From: Anticarsia gemmatalis
Taxonomy: Eukaryota > Arthropoda > Insecta > Lepidoptera > Erebidae
Length of the DNA: 64,000 nucleotides
Reading direction: 5' to 3'
Assembly: GCF_050436995.1 (NCBI RefSeq)
Contig: NC_134745.1
Location: forward strand, 15,252,001-15,316,000
The notes beneath the pieces are model-generated. The model was not told where the DNA came from, did no database searches, and saw only the letters and a program-made list of their open reading frames with translations. A program made the translations under genes and the position numbers. Within the stretch, counting starts at the first letter, position 1; each line of letters starts with the position of its first letter. Shown here one piece after another: positions 37,773 through 50,072 of the stretch.

Positions 37773-37961
37773 TTGGGTCGACCAAAAGTATCAATTAAAA
37801 ATGTTCATAATAGCCATTCTTCAAAGGGTAACATGAAAAGTGAAGGTAATTTTAAAAGCGAGTCTCACAGAACAAAATCAGTAGTTGGAGTAAAAAAGGT
37901 AACGCCATTAACGGCTGATGTCAGTGTTCAGACGACGTTCATTAAAACGTTTAATAACTAA
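37773..37961 (+). other. Open frame of unknown nature (63 codons)
   Basis: Begins MGRPKVSIKNVHNSHSSKG and ends TTFIKTFNN before TAA. It is rich in Ser, Lys and Asn. About 250 bp of T- and GT-rich sequence then leads to AAATAAATGAAATT and (ATT)n, a layout like a retrotransposon 3' UTR. It could be the end of a retroelement ORF or chance; no domain is recognised. Confidence 0.2.
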
Positions 37962-38009
37962 GATAAGGTATTTTAAAGATAAAAAGGATTTTTAAGGAAT
38001 TATGATCAC

Positions 38010-38359
38010 AGTTTTTTTAGTTTTATCTACAGTGTGATGTATTTGTAAACGAGAGATAATGGTATATTAGACTGAGATTAGAAAAACGTTAAAAAATCAA
38101 TCGTTTTAAGCAAAATAAAAAATCTGTAAAAAAATAATATTCCCCATGCAATAGTGATGCGGCGGTGATTTGTGTGCCTGGTCTAAACTATTTTATTTTA
38201 TGTTTACTGTGCCTATTGCTTTGTGTGTGTTTGTATGTTTGTTTACTGTGTCTAATGTTTTGTGTGTGTTTATGTTGTAATTTAATATATTAACATAGTT
38301 TTTAAGGAATATTGTTACTAACCCAATGAGTCACTGTTACTTGAAATAAATGAAATTAT
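38010..38359 (+). mobile_element. Probable LINE 3' UTR with (ATT)n tail
   Basis: GT-rich 3' UTR-like sequence (GCTTTGTGTGTGTTTGTATG and a near repeat 60 bp on) ends in GTTACTTGAAATAAATG and (ATT)n at 38346-38359. Polyadenylation-like AATAAA followed by a trinucleotide tail is typical of lepidopteran jockey-type LINE ends. Confidence 0.5.
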
Positions 38360-38383
38360 TATTATTATTTTTTTTTTTTGTAT

Positions 38384-39102
38384 ATCTCGGGACTATAGAG
38401 TCCCGGACATTTGGAAGGCATGCGTGGGGCCGAAGCCAACACGTAGAGGCCCTTTTTAGACGGCTTTAATCTATCAAAAATGTATGGTGTCACAATCCGG
38501 TGATTATCCCTGTTTACACTATAAAATGCACCCAAGGACAATCACCGGACTGTGTGGAACTATGGCAAAACTAATGGGAAAAAACTACTCGGGCTATTGG
38601 GATGGGGTGCTGATGGACTGGAAAACTATGTATCTACGGGGACTATGGCGCCTGCCCATAACAATGTAAAACACGTATAAATGGCAGGCGGAGACTCGCC
38701 AACTCACAAACTGGGCCCCCCAAACTAGTCGCTCAGAATGCAACAAGGGGGCAACAGGGACGTGAGCGGCTGAAGGACGGAGAGGCCTTGCTGGACGTTA
38801 AACTCAGATCACTTGCTCCCTGAGGGTCCGGCATCACTGGCCCACTAGCCACTTACGCTCAGCATCCGTCCTCCGAACAGAGTGGGAGCTCTGCTCTCGC
38901 GACTCCACTCTGGACGGCCAATGAAGGCAAGCCAGAGGCGGGGGACCGCTTCCTCGTCAGTTTTCACTCCGACCAGCCAACTAAGGCAAGCCGGAGATGA
39001 GGAAGGGTGACTTCCCCCTGGAGCACTCAGGTACCGCGGGGTCGCTACTCCCCGTCACCTCGCCTCGAGGTGCCCTGCGGGCTTATTATTATTATTATTA
39101 AT
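38384..39102 (+). mobile_element. GC-rich retroelement ending in (TTA)n
   Basis: This block of about 720 bp is sharply GC-richer than its surroundings. It begins with CTCGGGACTATAGAGTCCCGG (an inverted repeat) and ends GCCCTGCGGGC followed by (TTA)n at about 39083-39102. It contains internal near-repeats of GGCCAATGAAGGCAAGCC / AGCCAACTAAGGCAAGCC (about 38918 and 38974). It follows an (ATT)n tract, as if inserted into another element's microsatellite tail. No reverse transcriptase frame is intact. Confidence 0.6.
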
Positions 39103-39116
39103 AGAGGGGGCAACCT

Positions 39117-39151
39117 ATTGGCAATTATTGAGCCTGTAAATAATTGCCAAT
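39117..39151. repeat. 13-bp inverted repeat (hairpin)
   Basis: ATTGGCAATTATT (39117-39129), a 9-nt loop, then the exact inverse AATAATTGCCAAT (39139-39151). It lies directly after the (TTA)n tail and overlaps the start of a 64-codon frame (39144-39335) of unknown nature that ends YLQNYILEH. Confidence 0.75.
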
Positions 39152-42100
39152 AAACTCTTCTATTGGAAACATTTCACCACAAATTGTTAACGCAAATAGC
39201 ACTTTAGGTAACTCAGGCTTAGAACCCCAAATGTCATCGGCGAGCAACCATTGGAATCAAAGAGGCAATCAGTTGTCCAAAATTGGAAATAAATATCATA
39301 CTCAATACTTACAAAACTACATACTAGAACACTAAAACATCTTCACACTTAAACCTAAGCCTACTACAAAAAACTGTTCCAAAGCTTTAAGGTCTTAAAT
39401 TTACGATAGATAAAAGCCCCTCGAACGGTAAGGGTCTGTTCCTCAATCATGGACTTAACGGCTATCGTGTCTGAGGTCCCAAAGAGTTACGACAGACCTC
39501 CTCTGTAATAACTTGAGGTCTTGCGAGTGACTTACTCAGACCATAAAAGAAAGGTGTCGTCAATTTTATTTTTGATACGGATTATAGAGTATTGAAAGAG
39601 TCTATGATTTGCATTTAAAAGACCAGATACTTAATCTCCACTATTCATTGCCACTTATGTTTTTAATAAGATAGTAAAAAAGGAGTGATTTTTTATGAGT
39701 ATTGTGTATCCGTTCTCAGTTTGGAAATCAATGAACGAATTTCTCAATATCTTACGGTATTTGGAAGGTGCATTATTACAGATAAATATAAGCTGTATAT
39801 TAGTGTATATTTATAGGTATGTTTTTATAGGTGTATATTAATAACCGACTAGCTCAGGCAAAACGAATGCGAGAATAAACCATAGGGCACCGCAGACTAG
39901 CTTCTTTTAAACATGGGCGATCGGCGATTTAATTTTTATTTTGATATTATTTCGGCGTTTCACAGTTGTTAATATCTGTCCCATGTGATTGAAGCATATT
40001 TTACTTACGAGCATACTTCACGCAGAGCACGTTACCAAAATAGAATTTCGAAAATCTAAAATTAATTTCACTTTAACTTATCCACTAGACATTAAATTGT
40101 TTATATAGCATCGGTTTTTTATATTTATTTATCCAGAAACATACCTCATTCGAAACCTCGCAAGCATGATTATACATAACCGCTTAGGCCCTAAAGCAAA
40201 GAAAAGAATGATGTAATACACTGTCAATTTTTACAAGATTTGTTACAAAGAGTAGGAAGTTTTACCACAGATATTGGGAACAAATCGCTGAGGGATCTTA
40301 TTTCTTATAGATACGTAGTAATCCCATCTCCCAAATCTTTTCATGCAACAAGCGTCCAGTCCGCTTCGTCAAGCATACCAAAATTATCATAGATTTATTC
40401 TTTACTAGATATGCCTAAAAAGAGGTACGCTGGAAATTTAGATCAATCGGTCCCGGTATTCATATAATAAACTGTTCGAAATTTGAGCGATTTGAACAGT
40501 TGTAACCACAATTGTCGTCACATATATTGTAACCAATGTACATCTTATACACCTATATTACTCATTACTAAGTAAAGGCCTTTCTTTGACTATGCCACGA
40601 TTAATAAATAATTTAAAAAGGCTGTATAGTCAGATGATTTATCTTAAACCTGGCAACGACTATTATATTGCTTCGTTGAACTAAGAATCTTCACGGACTG
40701 CTCATTGTAATTCAGACAATATCTTCTAAAGCACTCAGAACAATTTAAATTTATAACATTTTTTAAATAAAGCACCATTCAAGCGAACTGTCAGAAGTTT
40801 CCAGAACATCTTTGCAAACAAATGATAAGTTAAAACAAAACACTCTGACTGTCATATAATTAATCACGGGCATCACGGGCGATACGGCTCCCTTCCATTT
40901 AAATTCAATTCCTTGGCGTTTTTGAATAAGAAAATCTTTTTAATAGAATCCGTGGGTTTGTGAATAAGATAAATGAGGTACGATTTTTGGTTTGGATAAA
41001 AAATGTCGGTGAATGTAAGAAAAATAACGTTTGAATGGAAGTCGGGTCGGACTGTGGCTCGCGTCATTTATACACGTCGCGTTTAAAACGATAGTGCACG
41101 GAGCTGGTGGGCTAGGCGAATACAATTTATGGTTACACAATTTTAGAAGCTATATTAAAAATATTTTCTGTGATAGGTTGCTGTATAAACTGTCGTGAAA
41201 TAAGTAGAGATTGTAATAGGTAGCTTTTATACAAATTTTTCATTGTCGTAATGTTTACTTTTTGTTATTGTACTGCTAGGCTAAGTATTTAGTCAGTTAA
41301 AATACAATTTAAAACAGTTTTAAACGTAATTTTGACGTTTAAAAAAACTCTTTTTGCAAACACATAAACAAAGAATTGAACAAATAAAAATCTCAAAAAT
41401 TGTAGCAAAATTCTAGTCAATCGTTCATCTCTTTAAGATTACGCATTGTAACTCGGTCCTAATATACTTACATATTACATAAACTAGTGGTAAGCATTGT
41501 GTGAACACAATAGATAAAGAAAGCCATGTATTATGATAGTAGAGTCAAAGTTACACAGGTATGGTATTATGTCTCATGTATAACTTGCAGGATAAAGGGA
41601 TAAAATACTGAGCGAATAAAAAAGAATAGTTTTTTTAGGTCTATTCTAGATTTTAACACATTAGAGTTTATAACAAGATGGATTGACTGTATTGTGGCTG
41701 TTCGTTGTTAAGAAAAAAATTATGGAATTAACAAGTTTTTATAATCAATTTACGTAAAACTATTTAAAAAAAGAAACAAGTTAAATCTGAATTATTAGGT
41801 AAGCTTTTTTTGCAAGAGCACAATTATGAACAAATAACTTTCGTACTTTTTTATGTTGATTGGAATAAAATATTCTTCTTATAATGCAATTACGTCGTTG
41901 TACAAAGGGCGGTACAGAAAGTACAGAATGGCGATATGTTATTATTAAACTTTGCAAACACAATACAGACTTATAATGCATTTGTAAGAATATTATGTTA
42001 CAAAACTTTATTGTAACCTTAAACAAAAATTAATCGCTAGAACAATAATAAAAACAATGTGTACGCGTCAACCAGAACGTTAGTAAAACCGACGTACACT

Positions 42101-44366
42101 TATTTTATCGCACACAAAGGATCGAAAAAGCAACTCGATTGAAAACATTGATAGGTCAGGTTGTTACGTAATAGCCGAGGGATACAAAAAGTCATAAAAA
42201 TACACGCGTCATAGTAAAATGAATCTAGCTCTCTACGAATTCCTAGAATACTGTGTTTCTGAAATCCGATGCTGGATTGCGTTTGTATGTTTGGAAAATA
42301 TTATCATAGACACGGATAAATGTTTGTGAATGTATTTTTGAGGTTTATATAAAGTTAAATGTATGAAGTATTTTTTTTTTGAAATTATTCCATTGAATAT
42401 ATATTTTTTTTTGACAAGCGGCTATGAAATAGCAGTTCTTTTTTTTGTTACAAATTTTAAAAATGTTCCGGAAAAGTCAATAAGTCACAACCAAAGCGAT
42501 TTAACGCAATTGTTAACGGGTAGTAAAAAGTATGTTAAAATAGGACTTCCCTGCGCGATAAGACCGCCAATTATACCCTATTTTAATATTTTCCCTGTAG
42601 AGATTTTATTTCATAGTACTTATTATTGACGAATATATTGTTTGTTAATTACTAGTAACTCTCAATTTCAAAAGTCTTTTCTTCAACGGTACACGTATGT
42701 AGCAATTTTAAAACCATAGCCGTCTTTACCTTTCCCTGAAATCCAGAACCGATTCAATCTTAACATAGACCGATCAATCACGAACTACTAAATAACTCAC
42801 CTTCAATTAATCATTCAGTAATCAGTCCGTTAATTCACAACAACAAGAACGACATCCCTCAACATTAATTATAAACTTAAAGAAGATCCTAACTAATTTA
42901 TATTACAAAAGACTTACACAACGCCGTCCCAATCTCAACGTTATTATACCGAATTTTGTACAAAAAGATATTGACAATCTTCCGAGGCAATTTGCTTGAA
43001 TTGTTACCGGGGTTTAAGTTAAACGTGACACAGACAGAGAACGGGAGCGTGACGGGACGTTTTTAATGCGTGACTCGCGCGGTTACTGTGTCACACGCAA
43101 CATCCTGTATCTCAGCTTACGCCACCTTCATCAGCGTAGAAAGAAAGTTCGCCTTCATTGCCAAGCGTTTAGGAACACTCAGATGACTGGTCAAAACGAT
43201 GATGTAGAACGCGTGGTAGTTCACACTGGCATATTAGTTTTACGATAGAGCAACTGTATAAAGTTTACTTTTTTCTTTAGTGGGCGTACACCAGCTATTG
43301 TGGTTGCGATATATGCTGAAACCGCGCGTTTTATGTAAGAGCCGCTAAATAACGCGGCTTCTGCGCATCGTTCGACTAGCGTGCGTTTAAAATCACAGCC
43401 GTCTTACTCCCGCACACGTCACGCAACCGCGTGATATGTGTCTTTGTGATTTATTAAAGACTTGTCTCTATATATAAAGATATTGATCAAGTCGTTCGGT
43501 GACAAATCAGATTTTAATGATGACGGTCTCAGTAAATTGAATGTGACACCGGCTTCTTTGAGATAAAGTATTTAAGTTTTTGTTACGAAATTCGGATCAT
43601 AGTTAATTAAAGTCAGTTTCTTAATAGACGCTGCTTAAGTAAAAGAAGTTGTTAGATGATATACCTACCTACATATTTAAAGTAGGCGTAAACTGTTCGA
43701 TGAAAAATACATTATATTGATTAAAAAAAAAAAACAAACGCTCACATAAAAATTTCAAAACAGTTTTTCGAGATCTTTTTGAAGTCGCCACCATCTTAGC
43801 CTAACATTTTACAATTCCAAAAGACACTACTACCCAGTTTAACAATAATAGTTACATATTATTTTATCCCAGCAATTCTACAGCAACCCTAGGCTTTACC
43901 ACAAAGCCTTAAATATAAGGTCACAATAAAATAATCATGCGTGTGTTTACGTGACTTCGACCGTCAAGAACCGACATGAGTCGACATGAATATTGTATGG
44001 GAATGTGGATTACGACTCGCGGAGACAGCTCCAACTTTTATGAGCCCATCATGTACGAATGTCAAACGAAGGCTTTCATTAGGCTGCGAGATATTTTTGA
44101 TTTACATACTCCTTGGGAGTTTGTGTTTTGAAAGGTGATTGGGACAGACTTTTTTGGAGTCTGTTCGGTTTGTAAGTGCGTGTCTTTTTGAGTAAAATAT
44201 TAAAGAGCATAACCGCAAAAGTCACCTTTGATATAAGCAATTCAATCTCTAGACATGAGAGTGTAAATAAACTTTTTGATATTTCGTTGAAACAAACGTA
44301 AAAACATCTGAATTAACATACGACCAGACCTGAAAGGCCACTTAAATACTGCTGTGTAGTGACCAG
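39152..44366. other. Long non-coding stretch upstream of the Ig1 exon
   Basis: I searched the minus strand for the first half of Ig1 and a signal-peptide exon and found none. The frame at 43066-43248 (plus) is basic and lies in a GC-richer patch but has no recognised domain. A GCCGC-TAAATAAC-GCGGC hairpin is near 43343. Confidence 0.4.
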
Positions 44367-44528
44367 TAGCCCAATTCTCTACTACTATCGACTACCTACA
44401 AACGGCTAGCTATCGATAAATTTTGTATGAAAATCTGATCAGCACCTCTAACGGGTCCCATAGGAACTATTTTGGCAGTACATTTTAAATGTCAAACGCG
44501 ACAGTATCAATTGAAGAGAATCGCGTTA
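44367..44528 (-). mobile_element. CWG-target MITE, well preserved
   Basis: 162 bp with inverted ends TAGCCCAATTCTCTAC and AAGAGAATCGCGTTA, flanked by CAG at 44364-44366 and 44529-44531. The core in reverse orientation contains ATGAAAATCTGATCAGC and GTACATTTTAAATGTCAAA. No coding capacity; it needs a transposase in trans. Confidence 0.88.
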
Positions 44529-44997
44529 CAGATATTGTCGAAATTTTACTTAAAATGGGACACTAATGATAAAGAAAACTAAACACTTTGCTACTTTTTA
44601 AACTAGAATTAAACCCGTTCAGAAGCAAAATATTCATTTCTAAACAACTGCTTTCTAAGGCACAACTAAAGCTCAACCCAGATAACCTCTACTACAAAGA
44701 TACACCAACATTATTATAAACCCAATACATTTAATGAAACACACAAACATGACGTCACGGTGTCAGTCCAAGCGGTTCAATCTCACTAATGATATTAACA
44801 GAACGACATGGAGACGTCATTTAATCAAACACACGTGCTAATGACGTGACTGAGTCGTGACGGTGTCGTGTCGGTGACGCGCCGTGAACGTGAGGTTAGT
44901 TAAGGTGCAGTGTGAGTTTGTTTAAAGTAAACTCGATCGAGATGATTACGACGCTTGGTGGTGCGACTGGCCTGTTTCTTAATGGTAGCCAATCAGC
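44529..44997. other. Non-coding DNA with TGACGTCA
   Basis: TGACGTCA at 44750-44757; several near-matches (GAGACGTCAT, AATGACGTGAC, GTGACGGTGTCG) lie in the next 130 bp in a locally GC-richer patch. No gene seen. Confidence 0.4.
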
Positions 44998-45157
44998 GGG
45001 CTTATCACGTATCTCAGTTGACAGCTAGTATACGTCTATGATCACTATTCAGTACATTGCTGCTTTAACGTAACGTATTAATCACTATAAACTAAGGGAG
45101 AAAACAATGGACAGCATAGTAGTTTTCAAGTGATTGTCAACTGAGATGTGATAGCCC
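44998..45157. mobile_element. Short TIR element, unfilled relative of 26501-27099
   Basis: Inverted ends GGGCTTATCACGTATCTCAG (44998-45017) and CTCAGTTGACA-type inverse TGTCAACTGAGATGTGATAG (about 45135-45154), imperfect by a small indel. The interior CATTGCTGCTTTAACGTAACG aligns with the sequence on both sides of the MITE in the 26 kb element, so this copy shows the state before that insertion. Confidence 0.7.
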
Positions 45158-45885
45158 CCCTGTTAAGCATAAGTGGCAAATATTTTGAAAATGTAGATGT
45201 CAATAACTCGCATTATATACTGTTAATCTTAGTTTGAGATACAGGATACGTTTCATATCCAAGATAAGCATTTATGTGGTAAACTGGGGGTTAAATTGAT
45301 GTATAAGAAGTATGTTATCAGTGGTATCACCACGTATTTGTTTAAATCTTTAATCTACACATTTCAAGAAAGCGCATATAAAATGAAAATAAGCAGAAAA
45401 ATATCAAGGCAAGGGATAACCAGTTTCATAACTGTACAATCTGTTTGTAGGTCACGAGCAGTTTTCGTTTCAAATTTAACATCCACATTAAAACCAGATT
45501 CATTACGACTACATTTTGTCTCACAGATTCACAAACCATACAAAAATTGCAGTCCGTTGATTTATAAGAGAACGAAATTTGAACACACAAAAACCAACGT
45601 TCGCAATTCACGAGCAAATTCGCTTTAAACGTAGTTGAAGCACTGACACTTAACATTAGATCCGTTCCAATTAGTAAGGCTTCAAAGTGACGTCACTAGT
45701 TACCTGTCACCGTGACGTCACGTGGATAAACAGTGACAACTCGCAACCAACTCTATTTACCTCCAGAAATAATGAACGCTGACGAAATTATTCCACTCTT
45801 TGAAATGTCAGCGAAAAACGGACGTAAAACTGCGAGCGCATTACAGATTCAGTTGTTCTGAATTTTAATTCGCGACGTTCAAATG
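45158..45885. other. Non-coding DNA
   Basis: No supported gene; the overlapping frames near 45296-45656 on the two strands lack known domains. Two TGACGTCA sites are only 25 bp apart (45688-45695 and 45713-45720). Confidence 0.4.
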
Positions 45886-45886
45886 T

Positions 45887-45959
45887 TGCTACGTTGTATG
45901 CTACGGGGCATATTGCTACGAACATTTCGTAGCGTATTTGCTACGGAATAAATGCTACG
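45887..45959 (+). repeat. Cluster of TGCTACG repeats
   Basis: Five exact TGCTACG units start at 45887, 45899, 45914, 45939 and 45953, and an inverse-like CGTAGCG is at 45928. The spacing is irregular (12-25 bp), so this is not a simple microsatellite. Confidence 0.8.
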
Positions 45960-47009
45960 GTGCAAGTTCTTGCTTTCTATTCGTGACTTGGAACTTGTTA
46001 TACTCGTCTTACAGTAAGTAAAAACTAGGTTTTCTGAATCTTTATTTGAATTTGGTTTTACAAGTGGTTTTGTATGGCTTTGCGCTACTTTAGAAGTCGA
46101 ATTGAACGTTCATAAGTTTACTTTGCGTTAGGATTTACAGTTAAGCAGTTTGACGCCGGAACATAATGGTGTTAACACACTGAAATGTGTTTCAAGCACA
46201 GTTCATGTGTGTCATCAGTCTAGTTTCATATTTACAACAAGCCCGAATCAAAAAATATTAGTTCCACTAAACCAATTGATCTTCAAGGCCATAACTTCGC
46301 TAATACAATGATTTAGTATCTAAGCAATATTTTAGCACTAATACAAGAATTTACGATACCAACTAAATCACATTACAGCCAACATAATAAACAATATAAA
46401 CCACAGATAACAAAACCACAATTTATTTATCGACATTTACTAGCTAAATTAATTCTACGACACATTTATTATCATCCCATAACAATGATGTTATCGCCGT
46501 CTCTTTCTCGCGGGTATTTGCAAGTGTAATCCGAGAGGGAGGGGTATAAAATCTGACTTACATCCTAATCGTATGTTGGTAATACATGAATAATTCAGTA
46601 GGAATATTGAATAACGCCACGGCCACCGTCGGTGTTGGACCACTGAGGGTATTTGCTTACTCTGTGTAAATATATCAAGCTTTGGGTCCGAGTGTTGTTT
46701 CTTATATTGCAATAAAAATATAGGATTTAATACCATATAGTTTTTTTGAAGCTGAGGTATAAAACAATACATGATTTTCTATGATTTTATTGCTTACGTG
46801 ATTTACTGATAATTAATACGAAGGGCACGCTATAAATGCAACTAAATCGCGTAAACGTAAGTTACAGTTTTGTATCAATATAACAACTATATCAAGAAAT
46901 TGTAGTATAAATGAGCCTGCAAGAACTATTGCTGATAATTTAAAATTACAAACACTCGGGACTCTATATACGGAGTGCGTAAAATTTCACTATTGTAGGT
47001 AGTGCGTTT
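45960..47009. other. Non-coding DNA, no recognisable feature
   Basis: No exon or known repeat was identified. The minus frame at 46491-46772 has no domain. Confidence 0.4.
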
Positions 47010-47150
47010 AGAAAGCACTATCACCTATCGCCAGACTAGTTATCGAAAAAAAAAACAAATCTACTAGCGTATTCGGCTAAAACAATTTGTAAACGATTTT
47101 TTGTCTAGTAATTTTCTATGTCAAACACTCTCTATTTCGTACCAAATGTA
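47010..47150 (-). mobile_element. Degenerate CWG-target MITE
   Basis: Traces of the family in reverse orientation (CACTATCACCTATCGCC, ACTAGTTATCGAAAA, ATGTCAAAC). Ends are not definable. Confidence 0.35.
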
Positions 47151-47578
47151 AATTGCACTACCTATCTCACGTCAAAACATCTCAGTAAAAACCGCATGAC
47201 ACAGAGTATGTAATCTAACTAATTTACTATTAATCTCAATATTAAACTACAAACGGTACTAAATCCTCTTGTTTAAACCTAGCTGTTATTAAAGGGCCTG
47301 TCAAGTTGTGCTGAGTGTAAGCCGCGTGACGTCACACGCTTTGATTACAATACATGAATATTAATCAAAAGAACACACGTGAGATACCAACTGTTTTTTC
47401 CTAGTATAATATTTGTCCGATGTTTGAGCGAAATTGTTTGTGGCTTTTCTTTACACTTTCCTTACACTGTGTGTTGTATGGAATGCGTATAAGAAACGGT
47501 GACCCGAGATGGGTGCGTTTCTTCAAAGATTTTTGTAAGCTACATATGGGGTATCGGATAGGTAAGTTTTATAGGGTA

Positions 47579-47766
47579 CTAGCGGACCCGACAGACGTTG
47601 TCCTGTCTACACGTCTTTAATTTGAAAATTTTAAACTTCTTTTAATAATCTAAACCATTCTTAGATCCCCTTGAACACACACAAAAAAATTCATCAAAAT
47701 CGGTCCAGTCGTTTAAGAGAAGTTCAGTGACATACCCACTTACAGAAGAATTGTATATATAAAAGA
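47579..47766 (-). mobile_element. Helitron-like element, second subfamily
   Basis: 188 bp. CTAG (47579-47582) is next to CGGACCCGACAGACGTTGTC. Internally there is CATCAAAATCGGTCCAGTCG, and the minus-strand 5' end reads TCTTTTATATATACAATTC. It shares the TC...CTAG plan with the LEP1 copies but not the internal sequence. Confidence 0.65.
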
Positions 47767-48114
47767 TTTGAAAGAATCTTCTTAATAATTGTTTAAAAAT
47801 ATTATTTGTATTTAGTTTCAGAAAAAAATATAATGGGCTAAAAGTATAATCAGACCGTAGTATTAGATTGCTGATCAGAAAATTATCTGAAAGTGAAAAA
47901 TATTCGTGAAAAGCTAAGAATTTTCCAAAATTGCCACTCTTGTGTCTATTTGTGGACAACAACAATGCTGTGTAACGTTACACCTACGACTTTTCTGTCA
48001 CCTCGACTATATTGACGTTCTTTAATGCCGATATAAATATAATGATGTGCTATTAATAGCATTTATTATGTTCAAAATAGGCACAGGTACTTAAGGCTCT
48101 TGTTTACAACTGGA

Positions 48115-48235
48115 AAGAATCAGTATCAGTCTTTATCAACTATTGACAACCTAGTCAATAGTCAAATTTTGTACGAAAAACTGATCAGAGCCTCTTTCTC
48201 TCAAGAACTATTAGTTATCTATGTTCATGAAATTC
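48115..48235 (-). mobile_element. Degenerate CWG-target MITE
   Basis: ATCAACTATTGACAACC, AAATTTTGTACGAAAAACTG and ATCAGAGCCTCT retain the order of the family in reverse orientation. Termini are lost. Confidence 0.4.
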
Positions 48236-48354
48236 TAAGTGGCAACGGTCGCTAATTAATAAAACCAAATGTAAGAAATCATGCTACGCTACGCTATCAA
48301 AGAGTAACAAAATTGTTGTAAACAACATTATCTACCTATATTTTAATTGACATT

Positions 48355-48512
48355 TAAAAAGAGCAAGCCGTGAGTTTCTTGCCGTTTCTTCTCACGAGCA
48401 GCAAACAGCTTTTCCGAAACGGTGGTAGATAAAAAATATTTTGACGATTTCAAATACTTGTTAAAGTTTATGAAATAAAGAATATTTGACTTTGACTTTG
48501 ACTTTGACTATA
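48355..48512 (+). mobile_element. LINE 3' end with (TTTGAC)n tail
   Basis: TTCTTGCCGTTTCTTCTCAC, GCTTTTCCGAAACGGTGG and TAGATAAAAAATATTTTGACG lead to GAAATAAAGAATATTTGAC and a short (TTTGAC)n tail. This is a very common lepidopteran LINE 3' end. Only the UTR remains. Confidence 0.75.
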
Positions 48513-50069
48513 TAAAAATCATAATATGCTCTGTCTAGTTTTCTTCGACATAAATATTTAGCGTTATTTTTTTTAGTTTTGAAAAAAAATTATATATTAT
48601 ATTACTAAAAACAAACACTTAGCACATACACCAACATTAACCCTCCACATAAATTACTAAGCCTTAAACTGTAATATTCGCACACATTCAAAGTCAAACA
48701 ACGGTTGGTTTCGAATAGTTCAGGAAAGTTCTGGCAAATTCTAGTGAATGCGTGACGTCACGACCCCCCCTCCCTCTGGACCTTTCATCAAGGGCCGTAT
48801 GGGCCATATCAATCGCTATAACGAGGTCTGGCCGAATTCTAACTAGCTTGGATTGCAGGGGCTGTCAACATTTTCATTGGAAAGGGGTTAGACTTTTCCA
48901 TGTAAAGTTATGATTGACATAAAATATGAAAAAATTGACGGAATTGAGGGATATTTTTTACAAATAACTGTTTTTGTTATATTATTACAATATATTTGTA
49001 ATTTTTTTATTTAAAACCCCGCACATTGTTTCCGAATTTTGCCAAATATGGACGCAGAAGTATTCTAGCACCTCGTTAATACTCGTATATATACCCCCCT
49101 CTTTGCTACAGTACAACCAAATGAGATATTTTAACTTTCTAAAAATATTTAAAACACTGATTCCTACATAATATCTGTACCACATAGTTCTAACCGTACT
49201 CTAGCACTCGTATTATAAAAGGTTGAGTACCACAGCGATGTCGTGCAAATATTTGACAGCTACAACTTAAAGGTTGCAGCGTGTGTGTGCGGCGCGCGGG
49301 GTTCTCGATACCATTTGTTTGTGGCGCCCTCTGCCGGGACGTGCGGGGAGCTAATTTATGGTGGGCTTGTGTTTTTGTCGGGTTCGGTATACTCTTATGG
49401 ATACAGTGACTGTGTTGTATTTGAGTGATAGAACATATTTTCGAAATCATTTGTTCTTTCAAAATCTACCTTTTTAATCAAACAAATTATATGAACGATA
49501 AATGTTCATATAATTTATGTGTTCGATTAAGGTAGTTTTTTTATTAGTTAATAATCAGATTAGTTAAGTTATCCGAGTTAAGTTAAGTTAGTTTTTGTCA
49601 CTGTCAATAACGTTATATGACAGTAATAATTCATAACAAACTGAATGCATTAAAACAAAAATATAGCTAATAATTTAAATATCACGGGTGAAATATTGCA
49701 AACATACATTTGAGTTAGCTTAACGTTTTGGCGCAGGTTACACTGACCATATTCGGATGGTGTTTGACACTACAGTGTAAATTGCGCTCATTCCCATGTT
49801 ATCATCACGTGAAGCGATTATGTAAATCTTAAAGCAAAGAATTCGCTTATAACTTGCACCAAACACTATTTCGATAGTCATAATGTAGTGCGTAGTGTGA
49901 CGGGTCGGTTTTACGAGCGCACCCACAGGACGGCGGCTGTACTTGACTCGAACAAACACATACTACATTATTAATATTAGCTGCTTTCACTACTGAGAAA
50001 CGTTTGGCAAACTTTCCAAGTTCCAGTTGTTGGTATTTAGAAATAAGGGTATTTGGTAAGCATTTGAAA
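48513..50069. other. Non-coding DNA
   Basis: TGACGTCA at 48753-48760 lies beside a C-run. A GC-rich patch at 49265-49370 (GTGTGTGCGGCGCGCGG) is open on both strands for 60-90 codons, without known domains. A near-perfect palindrome is listed separately at 49484-49520. Confidence 0.4.
49484..49520. repeat. 13-bp inverted repeat (hairpin)
   Basis: AAATTATATGAAC, a 7-nt loop GATAAAT, then GTTCATATAATTT. Outer sequences (TAATCAAAC and GTTCGATTA) continue the symmetry with mismatches, giving an extended imperfect palindrome of about 55 bp. Confidence 0.7.
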
Positions 50070-50072
50070 CTG

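Noticed and set aside
37773..39335. Two Ser/Asn-rich frames (37773-37961 and 39144-39335) as one gene split by the insertion at 38384
   Set aside because: They share no frame continuity or recognisable family, and the sequence between them contains separate element ends.
43066..43248. Basic 60-codon frame as a possible transposase piece
   Set aside because: No DDE or DNA-binding motif and no terminal repeats nearby.
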